NCBI GenBank assembly: GCA_963726715.1
Contig: CAVSDF010000010.1
Coordinates: forward strand, 868,001 to 932,000
Direction of reading: 5' to 3'
Length of the DNA stretch: 64,000 nucleotides
DNA from: CAVSDF01 sp963726715
Lineage (GTDB): Bacteria; Bacteroidota; Rhodothermia; Rhodothermales; BA12
Each line of letters starts with the position of its first letter. Within the stretch, counting starts at the first letter, position 1. The notes beneath the pieces were generated by a model that saw only the letters and a program-made list of their open reading frames with translations, made no database searches and had not been told where the DNA came from. Both the position numbers and the translations under genes were made by a program. Below, in pieces: positions 34,215 to 45,759 of the stretch.

Positions 34215-34556
34215 TCAGTCGAGATCAATGCCGGTCGTGCGGGCGACGCGGACCCAGAGGCCCTTGTCGTTGTCGTAACGCCGCCCGATGCGCGTCGGAG
34301 CGCCGTTGCCGTCGACGGGCTGGACGTTCGAGACGTGGATCGGCATCTCGCGCTCCAGAATGGCGCCCTGCGGATGGGCCTCATTCGGCTTCGTGTGGCG
34401 CTTGCGAACGTTGACACCTTCGACGACGACGCGGCCCTTGGCCGGGAAGACGCGGAGGATGCGGCCGCTGGTACCGCGAGCGTTGCCCGCGATCACGCGC
34501 ACCGTGTCGCCCTTTTTGACGTGCAGCTTGGGCTGCTGGTTCTTCGTGCGAGGCAT
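34215..34556 (-). CDS. rplX: 50S ribosomal protein L24
   Basis: A 113-residue KOW-domain protein that starts large-subunit assembly: KLHVKKGDTVRVIAGNARGT, SGRILRVFPAKGRVVVEGVN, VRKRHTKPNEAHPQGAILER. Only 5 nt after rplN, so translation is probably coupled. Confidence 0.97.
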   Translation of the reverse strand: MPRTKNQQPKLHVKKGDTVRVIAGNARGTSGRILRVFPAKGRVVVEGVNVRKRHTKPNEAHPQGAILEREMPIHVSNVQPVDGNGAPTRIGRRYDNDKGLWVRVARTTGIDLD

Positions 34557-34561
34557 GGCGA

Positions 34562-34930
<369 letters not shown>

Positions 34931-34958
34931 GGGTCTGTCTGATTAAACGTGAGCGGGA

Positions 34959-35246
34959 TTACTTGGCGCGCTCGACAACCTCGACGAGGCGCCAGCGCTT
35001 GTTCTTCGACAGCGGTCGCGTCTCCATGACGCGCACCACGTCGCCCTCGCGGGCGTCGTTGGTCTCATCGTGCACCATCAGCTTGGTGGTGCGCTTGATG
35101 AACTTGCCGTAGATGGGGTGCTTCACCTGGCGCTCGATTGCGATCGTGATCGTCTTGGCCATCTTGGCCGAGACCACCTTGCCGACGCGCTCCTTGCGGG
35201 CGTTGCGCTCGGACGCCTCGGGGGCGTCGCTCTGGGGCGTTTCCAT
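34959..35246 (-). CDS. rpsQ: 30S ribosomal protein S17
   Basis: A 95-residue OB-fold protein: RKERVGKVVSAKMAKTITIA, HPIYGKFIKRTTKLMVHDET, NDAREGDVVRVMETRPLSKN. The first 15 residues (METPQSDAPEASERN) are an acidic, unconserved leader. A 99-nt spacer with a TTGGTGAG/CTCACCAA inverted repeat separates it from rpmC. Confidence 0.96.
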   Translation of the reverse strand: METPQSDAPEASERNARKERVGKVVSAKMAKTITIAIERQVKHPIYGKFIKRTTKLMVHDETNDAREGDVVRVMETRPLSKNKRWRLVEVVERAK

Positions 35247-35264
35247 TTGTGTGGAGATATGGGC

Positions 35265-35295
35265 TTGGTGAGCCGTGAGTCCGTTGCCTCACCAA
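35265..35295 (-). other. Inverted repeat in the rpmC-rpsQ spacer
   Basis: TTGGTGAG (35265-35272) and CTCACCAA (35288-35295), a perfect 8-bp stem with a 15-base loop. Function unknown. Confidence 0.4.
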
Positions 35296-35345
35296 CTACC
35301 CGGTGGGTCCCGCACGGGCACTGAGAAGCGCCAGGGCGGGGAAAG

Positions 35346-35543
35346 TCAGGCGCGCTCCTTCTCGGTGATGAGCGTGTGGAGGCGAGCGATCATCCGGCGC
35401 TTCTCACCCAGGATGCCCGGGCTTTCGAGGCGCGTGACCGCATGCTTGAAGCGAAGCTCCGTCAGGTCGCGCTGCTCCTCGGCGAGCCGCTCCTGCAGCT
35501 CGGCGACGGACATCGCGCGGAGGTCCTTGGTCTGAGACGTCAT
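35346..35543 (-). CDS. rpmC: 50S ribosomal protein L29
   Basis: A 65-residue two-helix protein at the tunnel exit: LRAMSVAELQERLAEEQRDL, TELRFKHAVTRLESPGILGE, KRRMIARLHTLITEKERA. 13 nt after rplP. Confidence 0.96.
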   Translation of the reverse strand: MTSQTKDLRAMSVAELQERLAEEQRDLTELRFKHAVTRLESPGILGEKRRMIARLHTLITEKERA

Positions 35544-35556
35544 CGGTCAGGGGGGA

Positions 35557-36000
35557 TCAGAGGCGGACGGGGGTCTCGGGCGCGACGTAGTCGGGGCGCA
35601 CGAGGAATTTGGAAGTCATCGGCAGCTTGGCCATGGCGAGCGCCATTGCCTCGCGGGCCAGGTCGAGCGGCACGCCGCCGCCGATCTCGAAGAGCACGCG
35701 GCCCGGCTTGATCACCGCCACCCAGTAGTCGGGCGAGCCTTTGCCACCGCCCATTCGGGTTTCAGCAGGCTTGCTCGTGATCGGCTTGTCCGGGAAGACG
35801 CGGATCCACACCTTGCCGACGCGCTTGATGCGGCGCGTCATCGCGATACGTGCGGCCTCGATCTGACGGCTTGTGAGGCGCCCGGATTCGAGCGCCTTGA
35901 TCCCGAAGTCGCCGAACGAAATCGTCGATCCCCGGTGGGCGAGGCCCGTGTTCCGGCCCTTCTGTACGCGACGGAACTTGGTCCGTTTGGGCATCAACAT
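35557..36000 (-). CDS. rplP: 50S ribosomal protein L16
   Basis: A 147-residue protein near the A-site tRNA: MLMPKRTKFRRVQKGRNTGL, ITSKPAETRMGGGKGSPDYW, VAVIKPGRVLFEIGGG. The canonical MLMPKR start is used. A 133-nt spacer separates it from rpsC. Confidence 0.97.
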   Translation of the reverse strand: MLMPKRTKFRRVQKGRNTGLAHRGSTISFGDFGIKALESGRLTSRQIEAARIAMTRRIKRVGKVWIRVFPDKPITSKPAETRMGGGKGSPDYWVAVIKPGRVLFEIGGGVPLDLAREAMALAMAKLPMTSKFLVRPDYVAPETPVRL

Positions 36001-36133
36001 GTCAGTACCCGTTCGATGGAAATGTGTCGTTGAAAACTGTCAGTCGGCCTGGTTTGGCGCACCGCGCCATCCGCGTGCCGCTGCAAGATGATCAGGGGGG
36101 ACTCTGCAAGGAGCCGCCCCTGTCGGGGTCGCA

Positions 36134-37024
36134 TCAGCGGCGCCCGCCACGCGGCGCACCGCCACGGCCACCGGCCGCGCCGCCACGTCCGCCCGGTCCA
36201 CCGCGTCCGCCCGGACCGCCACGGCCACCGGCAGCGCCACCCGCGCCACCGCCACCCGCTCCGCCACGGTCGCCGCCGCGACCGCCACGGTCACCGCCAC
36301 GTCCGCCGCGGTCGCCATCGTCGTCGCGGCGACGGCGCTCGGCCAACGGGGCCTGGAGCTGCTGGCGCTGCGCCTGAACGTTGGGGTTGAGTTCGGGGCG
36401 ACCGATGATCTCGCCGCGCGAGATCCACACCTTGACACCCGAGGTGCCATAGACGGTGAAGGCGGTCGCCTCGGCATAGTCGATGTCGGCGCGCAGCGTG
36501 TGGAGCGGCACGCGTCCTTCGAGGTACTGCTCGGTGCGGCTCATTTCGGCGCCACCGAGGCGGCCCGAGAGCTTGATGCGGATGCCGTCGGCGCCCATGC
36601 GCATCGTCGCCTGAAGCGCCTGCTTCATCGCGCGGCGGAAGGACACGCGCCCTTCGAGCTGCTGCGCAACGTTCTGCGCGACGAGCACCGCGTCGAGTTC
36701 CGGACGCTTGATCTCCGAGATGTTGATCTGGATGTCCTTGTCGGTCAGCTTGCGGATTTCCTCACGCAGCTTCTCGACCTCGGTGCCACCGCGTCCGATG
36801 ACGACACCCGGACGGCTCGTGTGGAGCGTCAGGATGATGCGCTTCGGCGTGCGCTCGATGACGATGCGGGCGAGGCCTGCGCGCTTGAGGCGGTTGCCGA
36901 TGTAGCGGCGAATCTTGTCGTCTTCGAGGATCTTCTCCGGCATGTCCTTCTCGGCATACCAGGAGGAGTCCCAGCCGCGGATGACGCCGAGGCGAAGACC
37001 GACGGGGTTGATTTTCTGTCCCAT
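36134..37024 (-). CDS. rpsC: 30S ribosomal protein S3 with RGG-rich C-terminal extension
   Basis: A 296-residue protein, against about 210-240 in most bacteria. Residues 1-220 are normal S3: MGQKINPVGLRLGVIRGWDS, the KH domain SRPGVVIGRGGTEVEKLREE, and GRLGGAEMSRTEQYLEGRVP. From about residue 230 a low-complexity tail begins: LAERRRRDDDGDRGGRGGDR, then about 55 residues of RGG, GGDRGG, GGPGG and GGRGG repeats ending APRGGRR. RGG boxes bind RNA and promote multivalent contacts; S3 lies at the mRNA entry channel, so the tail could touch incoming mRNA (inference). The DNA of the tail is repeat-like (CCGCC/GGCGG units), so its length may vary between strains. Confidence 0.96.
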   Translation of the reverse strand: MGQKINPVGLRLGVIRGWDSSWYAEKDMPEKILEDDKIRRYIGNRLKRAGLARIVIERTPKRIILTLHTSRPGVVIGRGGTEVEKLREEIRKLTDKDIQINISEIKRPELDAVLVAQNVAQQLEGRVSFRRAMKQALQATMRMGADGIRIKLSGRLGGAEMSRTEQYLEGRVPLHTLRADIDYAEATAFTVYGTSGVKVWISRGEIIGRPELNPNVQAQRQQLQAPLAERRRRDDDGDRGGRGGDRGGRGGDRGGAGGGGAGGAAGGRGGPGGRGGPGGRGGAAGGRGGAPRGGRR

Positions 37025-37037
37025 AAGAGTACTCTGC

Positions 37038-37388
37038 TTAGGCGTCGGCGCGGTCGGAGACGACGACGGTGATGTGGCTCGTGCGCTTGAGGATCGGCAG
37101 CGCACGCCCGCGCGGGGCGGGCTGAAAGCGCTTGAACATCGGTCCTTCGTCGACGCGGATCTCGCTCACGACGAGCGTGTCCTCGCCGGGGCGGCTCTCG
37201 CCGGCCTGAACGAGCAGGTTGTGATAGGCCGACGTGATCGTCTGGGCGATCGGCGTCGTGGCGGCGTGGGGGAGGAACTGAAGGATGTTCAGCGCTTCCG
37301 GCACGCGCTTGCCGCGCACGAGGTTGGCGAGCGTCCGCATCTTGATGGCGGAGCCGCGAACGTGCTTGCGAATGGCTTTTGCTTCCAT
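37038..37388 (-). CDS. rplV: 50S ribosomal protein L22
   Basis: A 116-residue tunnel-lining protein: MEAKAIRKHVRGSAIKMRTL, LVRGKRVPEALNILQFLPHA, with the hairpin end FQPAPRGRALPILKRTSHIT. Start ATG 37386-37388; 13 nt before rpsC. Confidence 0.97.
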   Translation of the reverse strand: MEAKAIRKHVRGSAIKMRTLANLVRGKRVPEALNILQFLPHAATTPIAQTITSAYHNLLVQAGESRPGEDTLVVSEIRVDEGPMFKRFQPAPRGRALPILKRTSHITVVVSDRADA

Positions 37389-37417
37389 GGGGGCGTCAGG
37401 AGTTAGAGCGGGCAGGA

Positions 37418-37702
37418 TCAGCGCTTGCCGCGCTTGTCCTTCTTGTCGCCCGAATGGCCGCGGAACGTGCGCGTCGGCGAGAACTCCCCGAGCTTGTGTC
37501 CCACCATGTTTTCGGTGACGTAGACGGGGATGAACTGCTTGCCGTTGTGGACGGCGAACGTGTGGCCGACGAACTCGGGAAGGATCATCGAGCCGCGGCT
37601 CCACGTCTTGACGACCTTCTTCTTGTTCTCCTTGTTCAGGACATCCACCTTCTCCATGAGGGAGTGCTGGACGTAGGGGCCTTTTTTGAGCGAGCGAGGC
37701 AT
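37418..37702 (-). CDS. rpsS: 30S ribosomal protein S19
   Basis: A 94-residue head protein: MPRSLKKGPYVQHSLMEKVD, VKTWSRGSMILPEFVGHTFA, VYVTENMVGHKLGEFSPTRT, then FRGHSGDKKDKRGKR. 18 nt after rplB. Confidence 0.97.
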   Translation of the reverse strand: MPRSLKKGPYVQHSLMEKVDVLNKENKKKVVKTWSRGSMILPEFVGHTFAVHNGKQFIPVYVTENMVGHKLGEFSPTRTFRGHSGDKKDKRGKR

Positions 37703-37720
37703 AGGGGTAGTCTCCTTGGA

Positions 37721-38548
37721 TTACTTCTTGCCGCGGCGGCGGACGATGAACTTGTTCGACGCCTTGTTCTTCTTGCGCGTGCGAAGTCCCTTGGCGATCT
37801 GGCCCCACGGGCTTCTCGGGTGACCACCGGAGGCCTTGCCCTCGCCGCCACCCATCGGGTGGTCGACCGGGTTCATGACGACACCGCGGACCTTCGGACG
37901 GATGCCGCGCCAGCGGTTGCGGCCAGCCTTGCCCTGCTCGATGTTCATGTGGTCCGGGTTCGACGTCGTGCCGATCGTGGCCACACACGTCGCGGGCACC
38001 ATGCGCATCTCCTTCGAGGGCAGCATGAGCGTCACCATCTTCTCGCCCTTGGCGACGAGCTGCGCGTACGTTCCCGCCGAGCGGGCCATCTGCGCGCCCT
38101 TGCCGGGCTTCATCTCGATCGCGTGAACGAACGTGCCGAGCGGCACGCGGATGAGCGGCAGGCAGTTGCCAGGATCGGGAGCCGCCGTGGCGCTCGCGAT
38201 AACCGTCTGCCCGACCTTGACCTCGTTCGGCGCGATGATGTAGCGCTTCTCGCCGTCCGCGTAGTTCAGAAGCGCGATGCGGGCCGAGCGGTTCGGGTCG
38301 TACTCGATGGACGCGACCTTGGCCGGGATGTCCTTCTTGTCACGCTTGAAGTCGATGATGCGGTAGCGGCGCTTGTGGCCGCCACCCTGGTGGCGCGTGG
38401 TGATGCGCCCGTTCCCGTTGCGACCGCCCTTGCGGGTGAGCGGTGCGAGCAGGCTGCGCTCAGGCGTCGTCTTGGTGATCTCCTCGAACGAGGCGACCGA
38501 CCGCTGACGCATGCCCGGCGTAACCGGCTTGAGGCTGCGAATGGCCAT
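37721..38548 (-). CDS. rplB: 50S ribosomal protein L2
   Basis: A 275-residue protein needed for subunit joining and the peptidyl transferase region: RKGGRNGNGRITTRHQGGGH, YDPNRSARIALLNYADGEKR, RGVVMNPVDHPMGGGEGKAS (the conserved histidine loop) and the basic tail KTRKKNKASNKF-like RTRKKNKASNKFIVRRRGKK. Full length. Confidence 0.97.
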   Translation of the reverse strand: MAIRSLKPVTPGMRQRSVASFEEITKTTPERSLLAPLTRKGGRNGNGRITTRHQGGGHKRRYRIIDFKRDKKDIPAKVASIEYDPNRSARIALLNYADGEKRYIIAPNEVKVGQTVIASATAAPDPGNCLPLIRVPLGTFVHAIEMKPGKGAQMARSAGTYAQLVAKGEKMVTLMLPSKEMRMVPATCVATIGTTSNPDHMNIEQGKAGRNRWRGIRPKVRGVVMNPVDHPMGGGEGKASGGHPRSPWGQIAKGLRTRKKNKASNKFIVRRRGKK

Positions 38549-38648
38549 GGGTGTGGGGAGGGATAAAGGGGCTTACCTGCGAGCCATCGCGGCCCGCTTT
38601 GCGCCCCACCGCCCGCCACGCCAGATCGGCGCGCCGGGCGGCGTGGAG

Positions 38649-38945
38649 TTAGACTTCTTCGTAGAACGAGATGGCGTCGCTGCCCGCGGCGAGCGTGACG
38701 ACGGCCTTCTTGTAACCCGCCCGGCGACCGGCGACGGCCCCCTTCTTGGTCATCTGGCGGCGGCGCTTGCCGCGCACCACCATCGTCCGCACGTCCGCGA
38801 CGACCACGCCGGGATAGTGCGCCTCGACGGCTTTGCGGATCTCGATCTTGTTGGCCGACTTGTCGACGACGAAGGCGTAATGCCCCTCGTCCATCTGGCC
38901 GGCCGACTTCTCCGTCACGAAGGGACGGACGAGCACGTTGTTCAT
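38649..38945 (-). CDS. rplW: 50S ribosomal protein L23
   Basis: A 98-residue tunnel-exit protein that docks trigger factor and SRP: LVRPFVTEKSAGQMDEGHYA, FVVDKSANKIEIRKAVEAHY, RTMVVRGKRRRQMTKKGAVA. A 100-nt GC-hairpin-rich spacer separates it from rplB. Confidence 0.96.
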   Translation of the reverse strand: MNNVLVRPFVTEKSAGQMDEGHYAFVVDKSANKIEIRKAVEAHYPGVVVADVRTMVVRGKRRRQMTKKGAVAGRRAGYKKAVVTLAAGSDAISFYEEV

Positions 38946-38970
38946 GGCTGCGAAAGGATTGAGGGGGAGA

Positions 38971-39609
38971 TTACTTGGACGCGAGCGCCGCCGTCAGCGC
39001 GTCGAGCGCGGCTTCCGGCATGAGCACGACGTGCGCCTTCATGATGTCGAGGGTCGACGCCTGCGTGGCGGGCATGATCTCGATGCCGGGCACGTTGCGG
39101 CCGGACTTGTAGAGCACCGGCGTGAGCGCCTCGGTGAGCACGAGCACGCGGCGACCGGCGATGCCGTGGGCGCGGAGCATCGAGACGAACGAGCGCGTCG
39201 AGGGCGCCTCCATCGACGCGATCGCGTCGATGATGCGGAGGCTGCCGTCTTCGCGGGCCTTGTAGGTCAGCGCCGAGCGGCGGGCGACGAGCTTCGTCTT
39301 CTTGTTCACATCCTGCGAGTAGTCGCGCGGACGGGGACCGAAGATCGTGCCGCCGCCCCTGCGGATCGGGCTCTTGGCCGAGCCGGCGCGGGCGCCGCCC
39401 GTGCCCTTCTGGCGGTAGAGCTTGCGGGTCGAGTGCGAGTTTTCGCCGCGGTCCTTGACCTTGTGCGTGCCCTGGCGCGCGTTGGCCTGAATGGCCTTCA
39501 CGTCGAGCCAGATGGCGTGGTCGTTCGGCTTGACGCCGAAAATGCTGTCGTCGAGCGTAACGGTTCGCGCCGTCTCGGCCCCGTCCAGCGAGTACACCTT
39601 CAGTTCCAT
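38971..39609 (-). CDS. rplD: 50S ribosomal protein L4
   Basis: A 212-residue protein; the extended loop (KVKDRGENSHSTRKLYRQKG, TGGARAGSAKSPIRRGGGTI) lines the tunnel and the rest includes VLVLTEALTPVLYKSGRNVP. In enterobacteria L4 represses the S10 operon; a comparable leader here is not proven. 25 nt to rplW. Confidence 0.97.
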   Translation of the reverse strand: MELKVYSLDGAETARTVTLDDSIFGVKPNDHAIWLDVKAIQANARQGTHKVKDRGENSHSTRKLYRQKGTGGARAGSAKSPIRRGGGTIFGPRPRDYSQDVNKKTKLVARRSALTYKAREDGSLRIIDAIASMEAPSTRSFVSMLRAHGIAGRRVLVLTEALTPVLYKSGRNVPGIEIMPATQASTLDIMKAHVVLMPEAALDALTAALASK

Positions 39610-39637
39610 CGGTTCTGGGATCGTCTAACGGGTGAGA

Positions 39638-40273
39638 TCAGGCGGCTTTCTTCAAGATCTCCACGTAGGAGCCCTTGGCGCCGGGGATCGCCCCTTTGAT
39701 GAGAATGAGGTTCGAGTCGGCGAGAATCCGAACGACCATGAGGTTCTGCGTCTTGACGCGGTCGCCGCCCGTGCGGCCACCCATGCGCATGCCCTTGAAG
39801 ACACGCGAGGGGTCCGACGAGGCGCCGATCGAGCCGGGCGCGCGCTGGCGGTTGTGCTGGCCGTGCGTACGCCCACCGACACCGCTGAAGCCGTGCCGCT
39901 TGACAACGCCCTGAAAGCCTTTGCCTTTCGACACGCCGACGACGTCGATCTTCTCGCCTTCGACGAACACATCGGCGAGGCCGACGGTCGAGCCGAGTTC
40001 GACATCGAGCCCGAAGTCCCGGAACTCGCGCGTCTTGCGCGCGGCGGTATCCGAGCCCGCGGCCTTGAAGTGGCCGGCCTGAGCCTTTGTGGTGCGCGAC
40101 GCCTTGCGCTCCCCGACGGAGAGCTGCACGGCGTTGTAGCCGTCCTTTCCGTCGGACGACTTCACCTGTGAAACGAGGTTCGGTGTGGCCTCGATGACGG
40201 TGCAGACGATGTTGCGTCCTGCTTCGTCGAAGATGCTCGTCATGCCGAGCTTCTTTCCGATCAATCCGCTCAT
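39638..40273 (-). CDS. rplC: 50S ribosomal protein L3
   Basis: A 211-residue early-assembly protein: MSGLIGKKLGMTSIFDEAGR, VVGVSKGKGFQGVVKRHGFS, GGRTHGQHNRQRAPGSIGAS, RVFKGMRMGGRTGGDRVKTQ. Start ATG 40271-40273. The 220-nt structured spacer before it is described separately. Confidence 0.97.
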   Translation of the reverse strand: MSGLIGKKLGMTSIFDEAGRNIVCTVIEATPNLVSQVKSSDGKDGYNAVQLSVGERKASRTTKAQAGHFKAAGSDTAARKTREFRDFGLDVELGSTVGLADVFVEGEKIDVVGVSKGKGFQGVVKRHGFSGVGGRTHGQHNRQRAPGSIGASSDPSRVFKGMRMGGRTGGDRVKTQNLMVVRILADSNLILIKGAIPGAKGSYVEILKKAA

Positions 40274-40493
40274 TGTAATCCGGGATGAGGGCCTGCGAGA
40301 TCCAGAAACTGGATACACGCAAGCGGATTAAGTTAAGCGTCCCCTATGTAGAAGGAACGTTGCGACCGGGGTGCCAGCGAGGGACGGCTGGTCCGGTCTC
40401 ACGGGCGACGCGCGGGGCGTCGCCTCTCTCTCACGAGGTCGCCCGAAGGCGACCGGAAGGGGTGTCAGGAATCTGACGAGCCAGCGAGCTGGC
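40274..40493 (-). promoter_or_regulatory. Hairpin-rich 220-nt spacer between rpsJ and rplC
   Basis: No ORF. Reading leftward: GCCAGC/GCTGGC hairpin touching the rpsJ stop (40480-40493), GGTCGCC/GGCGACC with a UUCG-type tetraloop (40437-40454), GGCGACGC/GCGTCGCC (40404-40424), then an AT-rich stretch (about 40330-40365: TTCTACATAGG, TTAACTTAATCC) that could be a promoter for rplC. Such a layout suits a leader or attenuator for the rest of the S10 operon. Confidence 0.45.
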
Positions 40494-40805
40494 TTACTTG
40501 ATCTCGACGTCGACGCCCGAGGGCAGTTCGAGCTTGAGGAGCGCGTCGACCGTCTTGGGCGAGGGCGAGAGGATGTCGATGAGGCGCTTGTGCGAGCGCG
40601 TCTCGAACTGCTCCCGGCTCTTCTTGTCGACGTGCGGCCCGCGAAGGACCGTGATGATGTGCTTGTTCGTGGGCAGCGGAATCGGTCCGCTGACGACGGC
40701 ACCCGTCGACTTGACGGTCTTGATGATCTTCTCCGCGCTCTTGTCGATCAGGCTGTGATCAAACGACTTGAGCTTGATGCGGATGCGGGTGTTGGAGGCG
40801 GCCAT
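40494..40805 (-). CDS. rpsJ: 30S ribosomal protein S10
   Basis: A 103-residue protein of the small-subunit head, also the NusE transcription antitermination factor: IRIKLKSFDHSLIDKSAEKI, TGAVVSGPIPLPTNKHIITV, LRGPHVDKKSREQFETRSHK. 251 nt after tuf. Confidence 0.97.
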   Translation of the reverse strand: MAASNTRIRIKLKSFDHSLIDKSAEKIIKTVKSTGAVVSGPIPLPTNKHIITVLRGPHVDKKSREQFETRSHKRLIDILSPSPKTVDALLKLELPSGVDVEIK

Positions 40806-40842
40806 GGGAAGCGGAGTGCGTGTCGCCGGAGTCCGGCGGAGC

Positions 40843-40863
40843 GAGACGCCACGAGGGCGTCTC
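40843..40863. repeat. Dispersed palindrome, family C, copy 2
   Basis: GAGACGCC, 5-base loop, GGCGTCTC, in the 251-nt tuf-rpsJ spacer, which otherwise has no ORF or tRNA. The flanking CGGCGGAG resembles that of copy 1 at 652. Confidence 0.7.
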
Positions 40864-41056
40864 CAAAGAACAGAGACAGAGGCGGTGACAGAAAAGCTCT
40901 CACGCGCTCAGGCGCGGCGGGGATTCCTGCACTTCGGGGATTCGCGTGACCTTCGCGTTGCACCGGAAATCGACTCCGGAAAGCATCGTGCCACGCCTCG
41001 TCACGCGGCGGGGCGGCGACCAGCGTCGTGGCCACCGCCCCGTGCGTGCGTTGGGA

Positions 41057-42245
41057 TCAGTCGAGGATTTTGGCGACGACACCGGCGCCGACGGTGCGCC
41101 CGCCCTCGCGGATGGCGAAGCGCAGACCCTCCTCCATCGCGATCGGCTGAATCAGCGTCACCTCGAAGCGCGTGTTCTCGCCCGGCATCACCATCTCGAC
41201 GCCCTCCTGAAGCTCGATGTCACCCGTCACGTCCGTCGTCCGGAAGTAGAACTGCGGGCGGTACCCCTTCAAAAACGGCGTGTGGCGACCACCCTCCTCC
41301 TTCGATCAGGACGTAGACCTCCGCCTCAAACTTCTTGTGCGGCTTCACCGAGTTCGGCTTGCACACCACCATGCCGCGCTCGACCGAGTCCTTGTCGACG
41401 CCGCGAAGCAGAAGGCCCACGTTGTCGCCCGCCTGACCCTGGTCGAGAAGCTTGCGGAACATCTCCACGCCAGTGACCACGCTCATCTGCTTCTCCTCGC
41501 GGATGCCGATGATCTCGACGGCCTCCTGAACCTTCACGATCCCGCGCTCGATGCGGCCCGTGACCACCGTGCCGCGGCCCGTGATCGAGAACACGTCTTC
41601 GACGGGCATCAGGAACGGCTTGTCCGTCGCGCGCTCGGGCGTCGGGATGAACGTGTCGACCGCGTCCATGAGCTCCATGACCGAGGCCTCCCACTTCTCG
41701 TCGCCGTTGAGCGCCCCGAGAGCGGATCCCTTGATGATCGGCGTGTCGTCGCCGGGGAACTCGTACTTGTCGAGGAGCTCGCGCACCTCCATCTCGACGA
41801 GCTCGACGAGCTCCTCGTCGTCGACGAGATCGACCTTGTTCATGAACACGACGATGTGCGGCACGCCGACCTGGCGGGCGAGCAGGATGTGCTCGCGCGT
41901 CTGCGGCATCGGCCCGTCGGTGGCGGCGACGACGAGGATGGCGCCGTCCATCTGCGCGGCTCCCGTGACCATGTTCTTGACGTAGTCGGCGTGGCCGGGG
42001 CAGTCGACGTGGGCGTAGTGGCGCGCCTCGGTCTCGTACTCGACGTGCGCGGTGGCGATGGTGATGCCACGCTCGCGCTCTTCGGGCGCGTTGTCGATCG
42101 AGTCGAAGGAGCGGACGGTGCCGCCGCTTTTCTTGGCGAGCACCGTCGTGATGGCGGCGGTGAGGGTGGTCTTGCCGTGGTCGACGTGACCGATCGTGCC
42201 CACGTTCACGTGGGGCTTGTTCCGCTGGAATGTCTCCTTTGCCAT
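41057..42245 (-). CDS. tuf: Elongation factor Tu (one frame break)
   Basis: A 395-residue GTPase that brings aminoacyl-tRNA to the ribosome. G domain: VGTIGHVDHGKTTLTAAITT (P-loop), DCPGHADYVKNMVTGAAQMD, VVFMNKVDLVDDEELVELVE; the DNA then encodes domains 2 and 3, ending RPQFYFRTTDVTGDIEL and EGGRTVGAGVVAKILD. A single extra base at about 41303 breaks the frame inside VYVLIKEEGGRHTPF; removal gives exactly the usual 395 residues. As an essential gene present once in the window, this break is almost certainly a sequence error. Position between fusA and rpsJ is standard. Confidence 0.95.
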
Positions 42246-42321
42246 GGCAGAAGAAAGGTAGGGGTGTGTTGAAAAGAGAGGCGGTACCGGGCACCGTCAG
42301 TGACGCGCCCGGCCCGTGATG

Positions 42322-44410
<2,089 letters not shown>

Positions 44411-44438
44411 GGGAAGAAAGGGGGAGCCGCGGAAGCGA

Positions 44439-44470
44439 GGGGCGGGCGCCTCAGGTGAGACGCCCGCCCC
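44439..44470 (-). other. Strong hairpin in the rpsG-fusA spacer
   Basis: GGGGCGGGCGCCTCA and TGAGACGCCCGCCCC (15 positions, one G-U-type pair) with a minimal loop. It lies 21 nt past the rpsG stop and 29 nt before fusA. Without a U-tract it may be an attenuator or a processing/stability element. Confidence 0.5.
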
Positions 44471-44491
44471 GGCGACGGCTCGTCGGGGGAA

Positions 44492-44959
44492 TCAGAATCG
44501 GAAGTGCGAGAAGGCCTTGTTCGCCTCCGCCATGCGGTGCGTGTCGTCCTTCTTCTTGACGGCGCCGCCTTCGCCCTTGGCGGCGGCGACGATCTCGCTC
44601 GCGAGGCGCGTCGACATGGACTTGTCGTTGCGCTGGCGGGCGTACTGCATCAGCCAGCGGAAGGCGAGCGCGATGCGGCGGTCCGGACGGACCTCGATCG
44701 GCACCTGGTAGGTGGCGCCGCCGACGCGGCGGCTACGGACTTCGAGGAGCGGGGCCACGTTGTTGATGGCCCGCTTGAACAGTTCGAGGCCCTCTTCGCC
44801 GCCGCGCTCCTGCGCGGACTCGATGGCCGTGTAGACGACGTGCTGGGCGGTGGACTTCTTGCCGTCCTGCATCACCGTGTTGACGAAGCGCGAGACCAGG
44901 ATGTCGTTGTAGACCGGGTCGGGCGTGGGGAGGCGGCGTTCAGCTTTCTTGCGACGCAT
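44492..44959 (-). CDS. rpsG: 30S ribosomal protein S7
   Basis: A 155-residue head assembly protein: MRRKKAERRLPTPDPVYNDI, VSRFVNTVMQDGKKSTAQHV, RVGGATYQVPIEVRPDRRIA, KKKDDTHRMAEANKAFSHFR. The C-terminal MAEANKAFSHFRF is typical of bacterial S7. Start ATG 44957-44959; 91 nt after rpsL. Confidence 0.97.
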   Translation of the reverse strand: MRRKKAERRLPTPDPVYNDILVSRFVNTVMQDGKKSTAQHVVYTAIESAQERGGEEGLELFKRAINNVAPLLEVRSRRVGGATYQVPIEVRPDRRIALAFRWLMQYARQRNDKSMSTRLASEIVAAAKGEGGAVKKKDDTHRMAEANKAFSHFRF

Positions 44960-45050
44960 GGGAATGTGCGGAGTCTGGAATCGTGTCGGGGTGGACGGTC
45001 GGTGGAGCGATGCGCGCAGACGTGCAGCGCAGGTACCCCGGAGGACCGTC

Positions 45051-45455
<405 letters not shown>

Positions 45456-45759
45456 GGGGTCTCCGGCTAGGGGTGAAGGTTCAGGTGATCGCGGCAGGCG
45501 CCGCCGGGGGTAGCAAAGCCTCGTAATGTACGCCCTTAGCCCCTGCCCGCCCCCGGCACCGGGCGAAGAGTCGGCGAAGCACCGGACGTGCCGCGCAGCG
45601 GTGCTGCAAGACGAATTCCACTCCCCGTGTTGCCGAACGCCGGAGAGGCAATTCAGGTGAGAGGGCTTGCAGAAGAATCAATGTTTCCGCATCTTCACGC
45701 CCCGCCACCTGACTCCTCCCGTCAGCGCCGCGCCTTCTTTACCCCCAACTCAGGGCTTC
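45456..45759. other. Divergent spacer between rpsL and the first T9SS gene
   Basis: About 300 bases without a gene. It must hold the main promoter of the ribosomal cluster (leftward) and that of the T9SS gene (rightward). A leftward TACATTACG sequence near 45526-45534 is the best match to a -7 element, but weak. No repeat-family member is present. Confidence 0.35.

Noticed and set aside
40806..41056. A tRNA or secE/nusG genes between tuf and rpsJ, as found in some genomes
   Set aside because: No cloverleaf or T-loop consensus and no ORF in this 251-nt spacer.
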